From Sabellastarte sp. h YS-2021 (taxonomy: Eukaryota > Annelida > Polychaeta > Sabellida > Sabellidae), in NCBI GenBank assembly GCA_964017235.1, contig OZ024933.1, positions 63,780,255 through 63,844,254 on the forward strand: a stretch of DNA of 64,000 nucleotides, written 5' to 3'. How positions within the stretch are numbered: position 1 is the stretch's first letter; every line of letters begins with the position of its first letter. The translations under genes were made by a program, and so were the position numbers. Shown here one piece after another: positions 1 through 9,596 of this stretch. The notes below the pieces were generated by a model. That model saw only the letters and a list, made by a program, of their open reading frames with translations. It was not told the DNA's origin and made no database searches.

Positions 1-250
1 CTGACCTGTAACCATCAATGGTACTGGGCTACAACTTCCTGTCCTGAAACAGGTACCTAAGGAAGTAAACAACTGACTTAACAGGTGGTGCCCGAAGTCC
101 ACCTGATGAATGATACATCACTTGGTAAAAAATGACCCATTTGCCTCATAGACTGATCTGATTGACCCCCCTTTGAGGAGCCTCAATTCTTGCTGCCACT
201 GCCTCATACAAGTCCTGCTCCTCGATTGCTGAGGCTCTAGGAGCCCTGCA
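1..250 (-). pseudogene. DIRS tyrosine recombinase fragment (copy 1)
   Basis: This stretch aligns by eye with 7200-7450, which encodes the N-terminal part of the tyrosine recombinase in copy 2. The shared text covers the region read there as RSVYEAKW and FLMYLFEEK. The catalytic C-terminal half would lie left of base 1 and is not visible. No long open frame survives here. Confidence 0.7.
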
Positions 251-256
251 TGGAGA

Positions 257-1760
257 TTAAGATTTGTCAGATTTCTGTGAGGGATCTGATCGAATGGCTG
301 TGAACAGGCTGGACAGATTAGGCAGGCTCAGTGGGATGTGGCTGGACATGGCCACTAGATCCCAAAACCAAGGCATATTGGGCCACCCCGGAGCAATCAG
401 AATGATTCTCTTACATGGGGAGTCTTGCAACTTCTCCACCACTTTGCCCAATATGCCTGATGGTTTGCCCAATATGCCTGATGGTGAGAAGGTGTATGCT
501 TTTAGATCCTACCATGGCCGACTGAGCACATCCACTGCTGTGGCCAGGGGATCCGGTACCGGTGACACAAAACAGAGGCGATTTGTTGTTGAACCTCGTG
601 GCAAATAAGTTTATTTTGGGCCGGTGCCACCTACTGCATAGAGTGGAAGACCTCTGGAAGGAGAAACCACTGTTGGGATGGTCTGGCCTAGCCTGGACAG
701 CCTGTCTGCTACCATATTAGGCCGGCCTGGAATGTGTCGTGCTTTAGAGTCACTTGTTTCCTGGTACACCAGGTCAAGATTCTCCATAGTAGGGCACAAA
801 GTGGGCCCGACCTCATTCCTCCTTCCTTTATGTATGACACTACTGTGGTGTTGTCAGTTGCTACAAGTACTATCTTGTTGAGCAAAGGTCATGGAACTCT
901 TTTAAAGCCAGAAAGGCTGCTTTAAGTTCTAGATAGTTTATATACAACTGGCTTCCCGGAGGGGACCAGGTTGCTCTTGCCAAGTGCTCATCTAAGTGAG
1001 CGCCCCACCCTTCTATTGATGCGTCTGTAAATATTTGCAGAGCATGTTTTATTGGGTGTAATGGTTGGCCTGTAAGTGCATTGTCTTCCTTCAGCCGCCA
1101 TTGTAAATGGGGGTGCAGGGACCTGGGGACTTGGATCACCTTTTGCAGTGATTCTGGATACCCTCCAGTTGTTTTTGAGATGCCACTGTATGGGTCTCAT
1201 ATGAAGTCTGCCTAGATTAACATACTTTTCTGTAGATGTTAGTAACCTATCAAGGACATGAATTCCCGGACCGGGCAAGCCGGTAGGGATAGCAGTCTCT
1301 TGAAGGTTCTGTCACCACTCCAGAGTCGGTCGGAACCGATCAAACCTGAAGTCGAACTGGTAGCCTACAAAATCGAAGTCTTGTTTGGGCTCCAGCTCTG
1401 ATTTCTCTAAGTTCACCAGCCAACCTAGTTGCTGACACATTATTTACTAGGTCCTGTGAATGTTGGAGACAAGCCTGGTGGGAGCTGGCTCTCACCAACC
1501 AGTCGTCTAGGTACTGGTGGCTTCTTAAATCCTTGTGTATGGCCATCAATTTCACCTGCTTTGGTATCACGGTGAACTCCAAAGGTGCTGTGGACAAACC
1601 GAATGGCAGGGCCTTGAACTGGTATGCCCGACCTTGGATGTGAAATCTCAGGCATTTCCTGGATTGTTCTTGTATAGGTATATGGACGTAGATGTCCCTC
1701 CTTCAACATTTGTACTATCTAGGGTCCAGTCCCCAAGGCTTCCTAAGTTCCCAAAAAGGG
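257..1760 (-). pseudogene. DIRS reverse transcriptase / RNase H / methyltransferase-like region (copy 1)
   Basis: Pol-like region of the decayed DIRS element, read on the minus strand. Near 1340-1597 it encodes the RT palm (QYLDDW, the YxDD-type active site, at about 1498-1512). Near 870-1139 it encodes RNase H (FTDAS..GWGAHL and NYLELKAA). Near 257-472 it encodes the C-terminal domain annotated as methyltransferase-like in DIRS elements (LIAPGWPNMPWFWDLVAMSS). The parts lie in different frames, so several frameshifts separate them. The N-terminal RT part is deleted. At about 1372-1392 this copy keeps one T that copy 2 lacks at 8582-8583, so the two copies carry independent damage. Confidence 0.85.
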
Positions 1761-2200
1761 CTTAGTCTGGACCCTATAGGCAGATTGTGTGCCACATTTG
1801 GGACATTTGGGTATTCTGACAAACATTTTCTGTCCCTCCGGACACTGGTCCGGTCTGGTGACAATGATCCAGATTAACAGTTTCTCTGTTCTTATTGTGG
1901 TCTGGTGGGGCTGACACAACTTTTCACATTAATAGACTCTTCGCCCCGGGCCGGCAGCCTGCAAGGTGCAGCATTTACAGAGCAATTGTCATTTGTGAGA
2001 TGTCTGACCCCTGGCCGGACATGATGACAAAATTTATTATCTCTCCAGTCAAGTCCAGCACCGATAACAGGTTTTTTTTTTTTTTTTTTTTTTGAGAGGT
2101 GTGATAAGGGAAGGTTGCCTGGCAGTAGCTTGGGACACTGTCATATCACCAAGCCCACTGACTGGTCTAAGAATTCTCTGTAACCAAATTTACCTTAGGC
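1761..2200. other. DIRS copy 1, degenerate gag/RT junction with T-run
   Basis: The first ~80 bp resemble 9300-9400 of copy 2 (shared CCCTA.AGGCAGA and CATTTGG.ACATTTGG text), after which similarity fades. A run of about 19 T lies at 2071-2092. No intact reading frame is visible. Confidence 0.5.
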
Positions 2201-2800
2201 AACTCTGTCCGGTACCAGGACTCCATGTCCGGTACTTTACTGTAACCAGTAATTCTCTGTAACCGGCAAAAAAAAACTGGCAGGCTGGGTAGCCAGCACC
2301 CTGTTAGTATACTTTGTAACCGGTAGGTTGAAGCAAGTGCACAAGGCTGTGTAGCTAGTACCAGCCGGCACACTCTGTAACCAGTTGTTGAAGCAAGTGT
2401 ACAAAGCTGTGTAGCCAGTACCAGTCGGTACACTCTGTAAGTAGTTGTTGAAGAAGGCTGTGTAGCCAGTACCAGCCGGTACACTCTGTAACCAGTGGTT
2501 GAAGCAAGTGTACAGGGCTGTGTAGCCAGTACCAGTCGGTACACTCTGTAAGCAGTTGTTGAAGAAGGCTGTGTAGGCAGTACCGACCGGTACACTCTGT
2601 AACCAGTTGTTGAAACAAGTGTACAGGGCTGTGTACCCAGTACCAGCGGGTACACTCTGTACCTAGTTGTTGAAGTAAGTGTACAAGGCTGTGTAGCCAG
2701 TACCAGCGGGTACACTCTGTACCTAGTTGTTGAAGCAAGTGTACAAGGCTGTGTAGCCAGTACCAGCCGTACACTCTGTAACCAGTTGTTGAAAACAATT
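2200..2800. repeat. 60/51 bp minisatellite in the DIRS copy 1 gag area
   Basis: About ten tandem units, most 60 bp and a few shortened to about 51 bp by loss of the CAAGTGTAC segment. Each unit contains the core GGTACACTCTGTAACCAGT. Both unit lengths are multiples of three, so two minus-strand frames stay open across the array and would spell a 20-residue repeat (YRLVLATQPCTLASTTGYRV). Coding use is doubtful, because open frames are expected from a stop-free unit with a length divisible by three. Confidence 0.85.
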
Positions 2801-2924
2801 TAACAACTATCTTCTGTGTTGAATTCAGCTTGCTGTAGGTTTCCTCCATTAATTGAAGTATTTCTTAAATCGCACGTCTTGTTTGAAGATTTGACAGTTG
2901 CTGGGAAAGCCCTTGTAATCTATT

Positions 2925-3650
2925 TTTAGAAACACTTGGTGTTCGGTGTGTCACGTGACCAGCCTGCTGGTCGGAAAGACACGCGATTGGCTGATTGGAG
3001 TTCGTCAGTTGCCGCGTTCTTTTGTGATAATTAAACATGCAAATGCGCAGTATACTGCTCATCCACAAACCCCACTACCGACAACGAAGGTCGGTTCATG
3101 AGAGAAGGACTGGTATCGCAGTAGATGTAAGTTGTGAAGAACGCAGTTCCGACCTTCCTGGTCGGTGAAAACACGTGACCAGCTTCGTGGTTTGGTCGGA
3201 AGGACACGCGATTGGCTAACTGGAGATGACATCAGTATTCGCGTTCTTTGTGCGATGCTTTACTGGCAACTTTACAGTCCACAAAACCCCACTACCGACA
3301 ACAAGGTCGGGTCTGTAAAGCAGGGACTGTAGTCACAGTAGACGTGAGTTCTGAAGAACGCACTTCCGACCTTCCTGGTCGGTGAAAACACGTGACCTGC
3401 TTCGTGATTGGTCGGAAAGACACGCGATTGGCTGACTGGATATGACATCAGAGGTCGCGTTCTTTTGAGCTGGCCGGCCGGCTGATGCTTTTAAAGCAGA
3501 GAAGCCTGGACCAGTGCGCTCTGTAGATGTGCAGATGAAATTCCTTCTCTCTTTCGTGATAAAACCAGTGAACTGGCCATCCACAACCCTCACTACCGAC
3601 AACAAAGCCGGGTCTGCAAGGGAGGGACTGATATCACCTTCTATTGTGAG
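2925..3650. repeat. ~210 bp tandem repeat, about three copies
   Basis: Three successive blocks carry the same landmarks in order: a CACGTGACC box, GGTCGGAAAGACACGCGATTGG, a GCGTTCTTT box, CCACTACCGACAAC, and GAAGAACGC. The landmark CACGTGACC is seen near 2953, 3173 and 3390. Spacing is about 210 bp and the last block is longer. It lies in the 5' part of DIRS copy 1. Confidence 0.75.
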
Positions 3651-3935
3651 GTTGGAAGAACTGGAGCTTGCCGGTCGACTAATGCTTTACAAGCAAAGAT
3701 GTCTGGACCAGTGCGCTCTGAAGAAATCTGAAGAATTCATCTCTTGCTGCTGATGTACATATATATAAGCTTACCGGTCGACTAATGCTTTAAAGCAAAG
3801 ATGTCTGGACCAGTGCGCTCTGAAGAAATCTGAAGAATTCATCTCTTGCTTCTGATGAAAAAACACCAATACTCGAGCTAGGCTGGTGTGACTGATGCTA
3901 TACAGCAGAGAAGTCTTTACCAGTGCGCTCTGAAG
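3470..3935. repeat. ~103 bp repeat derived from the DIRS gag repeat
   Basis: The text CTGGACCAGTGCGCTCTG recurs near 3507, 3702 and 3804, with a weaker copy near 3920. It is preceded by a CCGGTCGACTAATGCTTT box. Two of the units (about 3668 and 3771) are near-identical over about 100 bp. Similar text occurs three times inside the gag frame of DIRS copy 2 at 23805-24040, so these units appear to be an expanded gag-coding repeat. Confidence 0.75.
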
Positions 3936-4384
3936 AATGCACCTTTCGTATGCGGAATTCCTTCTATTTACAGTGTTAAATACTACATAGAACGAAGTTT
4001 TCCGTGATTTCCATTTGTAGTACTAGAGAAGACGTTTCTATGGTGATTGTAGCTGAAGGTACATTCAAACTAAAAGACACGGATAAAAATACCTTGTAAG
4101 TAGAATATCCATTATTTTCTTTAAAAATTGTCGATCTGCCCCTAACAACACAAAGGTTAAAGGGAGGAAACTAGCAAAATGGCTGCCTTCATATTTCTCG
4201 TCGATCACTGCCCTATCCTCAACACTAAATTGAGTCAACTAGGGAGCGTTTCCAGCAGATTTCTAAATGTATATCCGTGCTTGATCAGTAGGTAACATTT
4301 CTACACTGAACATATCCATATATAAGGTTAAAAATCCGTCATAATGCACACTTTTCCTTAAAATATCTGGAGATTGTTGAAAAC

Positions 4385-4600
4385 ACGTTCGCACAGTACA
4401 CGCGCCAAACGAAAAAGATGCTATGACGTCAGGTTGTCTAGACAGGAAGGAAGTACGAGGCGCCATCTGGGGAGTGCACAGTACTACGGACCGGCCAGCT
4501 AGTGGCAACACAGGACGTCTTTTTCTGGCGTTTGGCGGGCCGGTCTGCGCCGACCGGATAAGCAATTGTCCATTGGATAGGATGTATTAACGCAATAAAA
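4385..4600 (-). repeat. DIRS copy 1 5' inverted terminal repeat
   Basis: Closely matches 24738-24948 (GCGCCAAACGAAAAAGATGC, TGTCTAGACAGGAAGGAAG, GGTCTGCGCCGACCGG, then TGTCCATTGGATAGGATG and GCAATAAAA). In reverse complement it also matches the left terminal repeat at 5691-5850. It carries a perfect TGACGTCA palindrome at 4424-4431. Confidence 0.85.
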
Positions 4601-4624
4601 TTGTAGTTATTAAGCTGTAAAAAA

Positions 4625-4825
4625 AACTCGCCTCCCACCTCAGAGGCCAGGGTTCGGTTCCAGGCATGGCCTCAAGTGGGAAAGCTGGTAGTTGCTTGCC
4701 GTTGGTAAGCAGTTTACAGAACCCTAACGAACTGTATGTACTGGTTTCCTCTGCCCTTCCAACTACCCGTCGTGATATGACCTGTACAGTGTTGAAAGCG
4801 ACGTAAAAACCCCAAATAAATGAAG
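4625..4825 (+). mobile_element. SINE-like remnant
   Basis: The stretch contains a B-box-like GGGTTCGGTTCC near 4651, as in tRNA-derived SINE heads. It ends with GTTGAAAGCGACGTAAAAACC then CCAAATAAATG, which resembles SINE 3' tails found in many molluscs. The A box and a folded tRNA are not convincing, so this is either a decayed head or a chance B box. No target duplication was found. Confidence 0.5.
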
Positions 4826-5633
4826 CTGTAAAATTTATTAATTGATCGGTTTATTAATTGACAGCGGTCAGTGGAGATAGCAGGCAGTTGCTGCAGTTCA
4901 GATTTTTATGACAGCAGAAATTTGTCTCAAACATGGCAGCAGAAAACATTTTAGCAGAGCCAGGTTCAAGGGCACACCTAGATCATTCAACTAATATACC
5001 AATGTCCTACACCTTACCATTTCAAAGATGTAGCCCAGAGAAGAGTTGAAAGGTCAAACTCACACCTACATTCCCCAACATATCCCCGACAAGTGTCAAC
5101 TTCCTACACCATACAGAATTTAAGATATACCCCACCACCCCCAACAAAATTTTAAGTCAGGGTTACTGTGGCAAGGTCAAATCCAAGTCACACCATGACA
5201 CTGCACACCTACACCCCTGGCCAATTATCCTACCAAGTACATGTATCACCTTCCTAAAGCTTAGTTTGAGATTCAGTTGGGACCAGATTGAGATTTCAGT
5301 GTCAAGATCAATACGCTAAATTTAAATCATGGATACTTTAGGGAAACCAATACTGAACAACCTTAAAGGCTGTGGGGTAAAAAATTTGTACTAGTGCATT
5401 GTAGCCATTGCAGATCTTCACCTGGAATCCAGTTTAATATTAAACTTGGCTTTTTTTGTTTACCCAGCCTGAAAATCATTGACTTGGTGAATTGATACAT
5501 GTGTCTGTGCAATTTCCTCCCCCATTTAAATGGCAAAGTATTATGCTTATTGTCAAAAGTACAATCAGAGATTCAAGGTTAAATTTGAGGCTTTATATCC
5601 CAAAAATCTAGGGTTTGGGTCAGTATCACAAAC
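4826..5633. other. spacer between the two DIRS copies
   Basis: AT-rich sequence with no recognisable coding region or repeat boundary. It lies between the SINE-like remnant and the left end of DIRS copy 2. Confidence 0.5.
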
Positions 5634-5850
5634 TTGCAAATTTAATAAGTAAATTAAATTTTTATAAGTTAATACCCTATCCAATGGACAATAGCTTATC
5701 CGGTCGGTGCAGACCGGCCCGCCAAACGTCAGAAAAAGACGTCCTGTGTCTCCACTAGCAGGTCGGTCCGTAGCACCAGTGCACTCGCCAGATGGCGTGT
5801 CGTACTTCCTTCCTGTCTAGACAGAGTGACGTCATAGCATCTTTTTTGTT
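5634..5850. repeat. DIRS copy 2 left (3') inverted terminal repeat
   Basis: From about 5672 to 5850 this is the reverse complement of 24755-24935 at high identity (CCTATCCAATGGACAATAGC, CGCCAAACGTCAGAAAAAGA, CCTTCCTGTCTAGACAGAG). The outermost ~57 bp (5634-5690) are AT-rich. They are matched exactly, inverted, by 5909-5965 in the internal complementary region, which fixes the element's edge at 5634. A TGACGTCA palindrome is at 5827-5834. Confidence 0.9.
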
Positions 5851-5908
5851 GTCTAAACTTATTAGACCCCTAGTAAGCTGATAGCGGGGTCGGTGGGAGG
5901 GTCTCGCG

Positions 5909-6005
5909 TGTCCATTGGATAGGGTATTAACTTATAAAAATTTAATTTACTTATTAAATTTGCAATTTTATTGCGTTAATACATCCTATCCAATGGACAA
6001 TAGCT
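5909..6005. other. DIRS internal complementary region (ICR)
   Basis: The two halves of this ~97 bp segment are complementary to the two outer ends of the element. 5909-5965 is the exact reverse complement of the left edge 5634-5690, and 5966-6005 is the exact reverse complement of the right edge, about 24909-24948. In the accepted DIRS replication model such a segment is the template that lets the incomplete ends be joined into a circle. Perfect matching over about 97 bp suggests little time has passed since this copy was made. Confidence 0.92.
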
Positions 6006-6362
6006 GAATAACTACCGCTTGGTCGGCAGGTAGGTTACTAGGGACTTGTGTGAACTTGTGGAAATTCTTTCTTAAAGCCTGGGTAAACCTTGAAGTTTAA
6101 AACCCCTAAGGCTATGGTCGAATATCATCATCCGGTTAACCCGGTTGGAACCGTCAGAGTCGACCTTGTCTTTCTCCCCCCCCCCCCTTTTTAAAAACAG
6201 ACCTGCTCTGAGGTAGGGGGAAGAGAGGGATGAGTTCAGTCCCATAAAATTAAGTCTCCCGGAGGAAGTACGTGAGATTTTTTTTTTTTTTTTTGTGTTG
6301 CTCCTTAAATATGTGTAGTATATACAAATATGTACAAGTATTTACATATGTACAGATCTCCT
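6006..6362. other. DIRS copy 2 region between recombinase stop and ICR
   Basis: Non-coding 3' part of the element. It has a C-run at about 6177-6187, a T-run at about 6279-6294, and nothing else recognised. Confidence 0.5.
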
Positions 6363-8513
6363 CTAGGTACCAGTCTGTTGGTGGATCTGCTGAGCAGCCA
6401 CAACCGGTCCGAGATGGTAGAGCTCTGAGTCAGCCCAAGCCACGTCCTTCAGATAGAATTGGGTGAAGGTATTATGAGATTTCCAGTGGCAGGCTGATAA
6501 TATCTGCTCTAGGGAAACTCCCGACTGGAAGGCCTTAGAAGCAGCGAAAGCCCTTACATCATGAGCTTTAACTTGATACAGAGTGTGGGCTTGATGATCA
6601 GAGAGCTCATAGCATAGGATCACAGTTTGTTTGATCCATGAGGAGATAGTGGCAGGCGAGATGTCTTTGTCAAAGCCTTTCTTGAAGGAGACAAAAACTA
6701 ATTGTTTGTCCTGCCTAAGGTCTGAAGTTCTGTCCAAATAGTAGCGTAAGGCTCTGACTGGACAGAGAGACCTATCAGACTTGAGGGATCTATCCAGAGT
6801 AGGAGCCAGGGCTGGTATGACCACCGGGGCTACACTCTCCGGACCCTCCTTGGCCAGCTGATTCTTGGAGAGAAAGCTGGGAGATGGAAATAGAGACACC
6901 TTAGACCAGTCCGACTGGTGTCTGATGTTCTTATGTTGCCATGCATGGATCTCACTCCTTCTTTTGCCAGAGCCGAGGGCCAAAAGGAAGACAGTTTTGA
7001 AGGTCAGATGCTTCAGAGATGCTTCCCTAAGAGGTTCGAAAGGGGGCTTTGTCAGCTGGTGTAGTACCAGGGAAAGATTCCAGGAAGGTATTCCCCTCCG
7101 CCCTTTGGGTCTGTCTCTGTGGAAACTTTCCAAGAGACGAGTGAGATTATGATCTTTGCTGATATTTAGTGTTGTATCACCTAGTTTATCAGCAATGGCA
7201 GACCTGTATCCATCGATGGTGGTGGGCTGCAACTTCTTTTCCTCAAAGAGGTACATCAGGAAGTCAGCCACCGACTTTACAGGTGGTGACCTGAAGTCCA
7301 CCTGATTAGTGTAGCACCACTTTGTAAAAAGGGTCCACTTTGCCTCATAGACTGATCTGGTTGATTTTCTTTGAGGAGCCTCAATTCTTGCTGCCACTGC
7401 CTCAGAGAAACCTTGTTCTTTGATTTTTGCGGCTCTAGGAGCCAGGCATGGAGATTCAGATTTGTCAGATTTCTGTGAGGGATCTGATTGAAGGGTTGTG
7501 TTAGCAGATTGGGCAGGTTGGGCAGACTGAGAGGGGCCCGACTGGACATGGCCACTAGGTCCCAAAACCAGGGCATGTTGGGCCATCCCGGCGCAATCAG
7601 AATGAGTCTTTTGCACGGGGAGTCCAGCAGCTTCTCCACCACTTTGCCCAATATGTCGGTCGGTGGGAAGGCGTATGCATCCAGATCGTCCCATGGCAGA
7701 GTGAGTGCATCCACTGCTACAGCCAGGGTGTCCGGTACTGGAGAGACAAACTGAGGTAACTTGTGGTTGAACCTCGTGGCAAATAGGTCTATCTGAGGCC
7801 GGTGCCATTGTGTGCATAGTTGTTGAAACACTTCTGGTAGGAGGGACCATTCGGTTTGGATGGTCTGACCCAGTCTGGATAGCTTGTCGGCTATCACATT
7901 GAGGTGGCCCGGGATATGCCGGGCTTTTAGGGTCACCTGTCTGTGGGAACACCAGGTTAAGATTCTCCACAGGAGGGCACAGAGTGGGCCTGACCTCATG
8001 CCTCCTTCTTTGTTTATGTAAGCGACTACCGTAGTATTGTCGGTTGCCACTAGGACTATTTTGCCCACACAGAGACTTTGGAACTCTTTGAGGGCTAGGA
8101 GAACCGCTTTGAGTTCTAGGTAGTTTATGTGCAGCTTGCTTTCTGGCACCGACCAGGACCCTCTTGCCGTGAACTTGTTTAAGTGAGCGCCCCACCCTTC
8201 TTTTGAGGCGTCTGTAAATATTTGCAGAGCGTGCCTCATGGGGTGTAACGGTTGTCCTTGGAGGACATTGCTTTCTTCCAGCCACCAGCATAAATGTGGG
8301 TGCAGGGACCTGGGTAGAGGGATGACCTTTTCTAAGGATTCCGGTACCCTCCAGTTGTTTTTGAGATGCCACTGAATGGGTCTCATGTGTAATCGGCCTA
8401 AGTGAACTTGCTTCTCTGTGGCTGTTAACAGACCTATCAAGGACATGAATTGCCGGGCCGGACAGGCCGGTAGCAATAAAAGTGTTTGTATCTTTCCCTG
8501 GAGGCTTTGCCAC
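6363..8513 (-). CDS. DIRS tyrosine recombinase (copy 2)
   Basis: Tyrosine recombinase that would integrate the circular DNA form of the DIRS element. The recognisable domain covers about 7430 to 6363. It has an N-terminal SAM-like part (KSTRSVYEAKWTLFTKWC) and the catalytic set: first Arg in GSGKRRSEIHAW, the H-x-x-R box as HDVRAF (6552-6563), HW as CHWKSHNTF, and the nucleophile Tyr in FTQFYLKD (6453-6455). The stop is TAG at 6363-6365. The frame is open up to 8513, but upstream of about 7480 it overlaps the RNase H and methyltransferase-like domains in another frame, so the true start is uncertain. Overlap of this ORF with the pol ORF is normal in DIRS elements. The ORF looks intact. Confidence 0.85.
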   Translation of the reverse strand: MAKPPGKDTNTFIATGLSGPAIHVLDRSVNSHREASSLRPITHETHSVASQKQLEGTGILRKGHPSTQVPAPTFMLVAGRKQCPPRTTVTPHEARSANIYRRLKRRVGRSLKQVHGKRVLVGARKQAAHKLPRTQSGSPSPQRVPKSLCGQNSPSGNRQYYGSRLHKQRRRHEVRPTLCPPVENLNLVFPQTGDPKSPAYPGPPQCDSRQAIQTGSDHPNRMVPPTRSVSTTMHTMAPASDRPICHEVQPQVTSVCLSSTGHPGCSSGCTHSAMGRSGCIRLPTDRHIGQSGGEAAGLPVQKTHSDCAGMAQHALVLGPSGHVQSGPSQSAQPAQSANTTLQSDPSQKSDKSESPCLAPRAAKIKEQGFSEAVAARIEAPQRKSTRSVYEAKWTLFTKWCYTNQVDFRSPPVKSVADFLMYLFEEKKLQPTTIDGYRSAIADKLGDTTLNISKDHNLTRLLESFHRDRPKGRRGIPSWNLSLVLHQLTKPPFEPLREASLKHLTFKTVFLLALGSGKRRSEIHAWQHKNIRHQSDWSKVSLFPSPSFLSKNQLAKEGPESVAPVVIPALAPTLDRSLKSDRSLCPVRALRYYLDRTSDLRQDKQLVFVSFKKGFDKDISPATISSWIKQTVILCYELSDHQAHTLYQVKAHDVRAFAASKAFQSGVSLEQILSACHWKSHNTFTQFYLKDVAWADSELYHLGPVVAAQQIHQQTGT

Positions 8514-9596
8514 CGGTCCGGTGTCGGTCGGACCCGACCGGACTTGAGGTCAAACTGGTAGCCTACAAAGTTGAAGACTTGTTGGGTTCCAGCTCTGATT
8601 TTTCCAAATTCACTAACCAGCCTAGATCCTGGCATATTTTGACCAGCATCTGAGTATGTCGGAGACAAGCCTGGGGGGATTTGGCTCTTACTAACCAGTC
8701 GTCTAGGTACTGGTGGATTCTTATACCCTTGTGCATGGCCATTAGCTTGACTTCCTTTGTGATTACAGTGAATTCCATGGGTGCTGTGGATAGACCAAAG
8801 GGAAGAGCTTTGAACTGGTAGGTTTGGTCCTGGATCTGAAATCTGAGGTATTTCCGGAACTGTTTCTGTATCGGTATGTGGAAATAAGCATCCTTGAAGT
8901 CCACCGACATTACCCATTCCCCTTGTAGGAGGGAGGTTCTGATGGTTTCCGGTGTTTCCATCTTGAATTTCTCTACTTTGAGGAATTGGTTCAGATGGCC
9001 GAGGTCCAATATAGGTCTCCATTTGTTGTTGGGTTTGGGGACTAAAAAGACTCCGTCGTAAAACCCCAACGAGGTCTGATGGGAAACCTGTTCCACAGTA
9101 TTTTTGTCGATAAGCTGATGCAATGCCTCTAACAGGTAGCTGTTCCTGAGAGGATTGGCATAGCAGCTTACGACTGTGGGAATTCTTGTGAGGTTTGGTC
9201 GGATCCGGAAAGGGAGGGTGTAGCCCTCTCGCAGGATTTGAACTACTTTGGGACCGGCACCCCGGTCCAGCCAAGTCTGCCAAAAATTTTGCAGTCTGGC
9301 CCCTACAGGCAGAGTGAGGGCAGCATTTGGTACATTTGGAACAGAATTGGCATAAGACAATGGAGTGACACAAGAAACACTTTTCACAGATTTTAATTGA
9401 CACCTTTTTACTTGACATTCTGGCACTCCGGGACTTATCCCTTTCCTTTGTGGAAGCCCGGGTGCAGAAGGAACAAATTTGACAACAGGAGGCTTTACAT
9501 TTAAAGTCAATAAATTGTTCAATGTATGGTCTGTGTGGAAAGTCCCGGTCATCAACTGGCTTGTATCCTTGTTTGCATAATAATTGTCATTTATAG
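7277..9596 (-). pseudogene. DIRS RT / RNase H / methyltransferase-like ORF (copy 2), frameshifted
   Basis: Pol-like ORF of the DIRS element. In order it has RT fingers and palm (RPILDLGHLNQF, SVDFKDAYFHIPI, QYLDDW at 8695-8709), the RNase H domain (FTDASKEGWGAHL, LELKAVLLALKEF, ATDNTTVVAYINK, ARHIPGHLNVIADKLSR), then the domain often called DAM methyltransferase-like in DIRS (QIDLFATRFNHK, ILIAPGWPNMPWF). It stops at 7277. The RT part (9596-8563) and the rest (8570-7277) lie in different frames. Comparison with copy 1 shows one T fewer at 8582-8583 here, so this is a recent one-base break. The N-terminus continues in frame across the Gypsy insertion into 22505-22741. Confidence 0.88.

Larger units (their letters stand above)
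1..4600 (-). mobile_element. DIRS-type retrotransposon, copy 1, decayed and cut by window edge
   Basis: Minus-strand tyrosine-recombinase retrotransposon. From left to right it has a tyrosine recombinase fragment, a methyltransferase-like/RNase H/RT region, a gag region rebuilt as tandem repeats, and a 5' terminal repeat ending at about 4600. It is collinear with the better copy at 5634-24948: bases 1-1760 pair with about 7200-9320, and 4385-4600 pair with 24738-24948. About 380 bp of the RT region (equivalent to 8893-9280) is missing near 1690-1750, replaced by about 60 unrelated bases. The frames are broken in several places. Its 3' end lies outside the window. Confidence 0.85.

Noticed and set aside
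2167..2849. Two long minus-strand frames with a 20-residue repeat
   Set aside because: Both are forced open by a minisatellite with units divisible by three, and they overlap in different frames with no start context or domain.
4625..4825. Possible tRNA gene
   Set aside because: Only a B-box-like string is present. No cloverleaf or acceptor stem can be formed, so SINE-like is the better reading.
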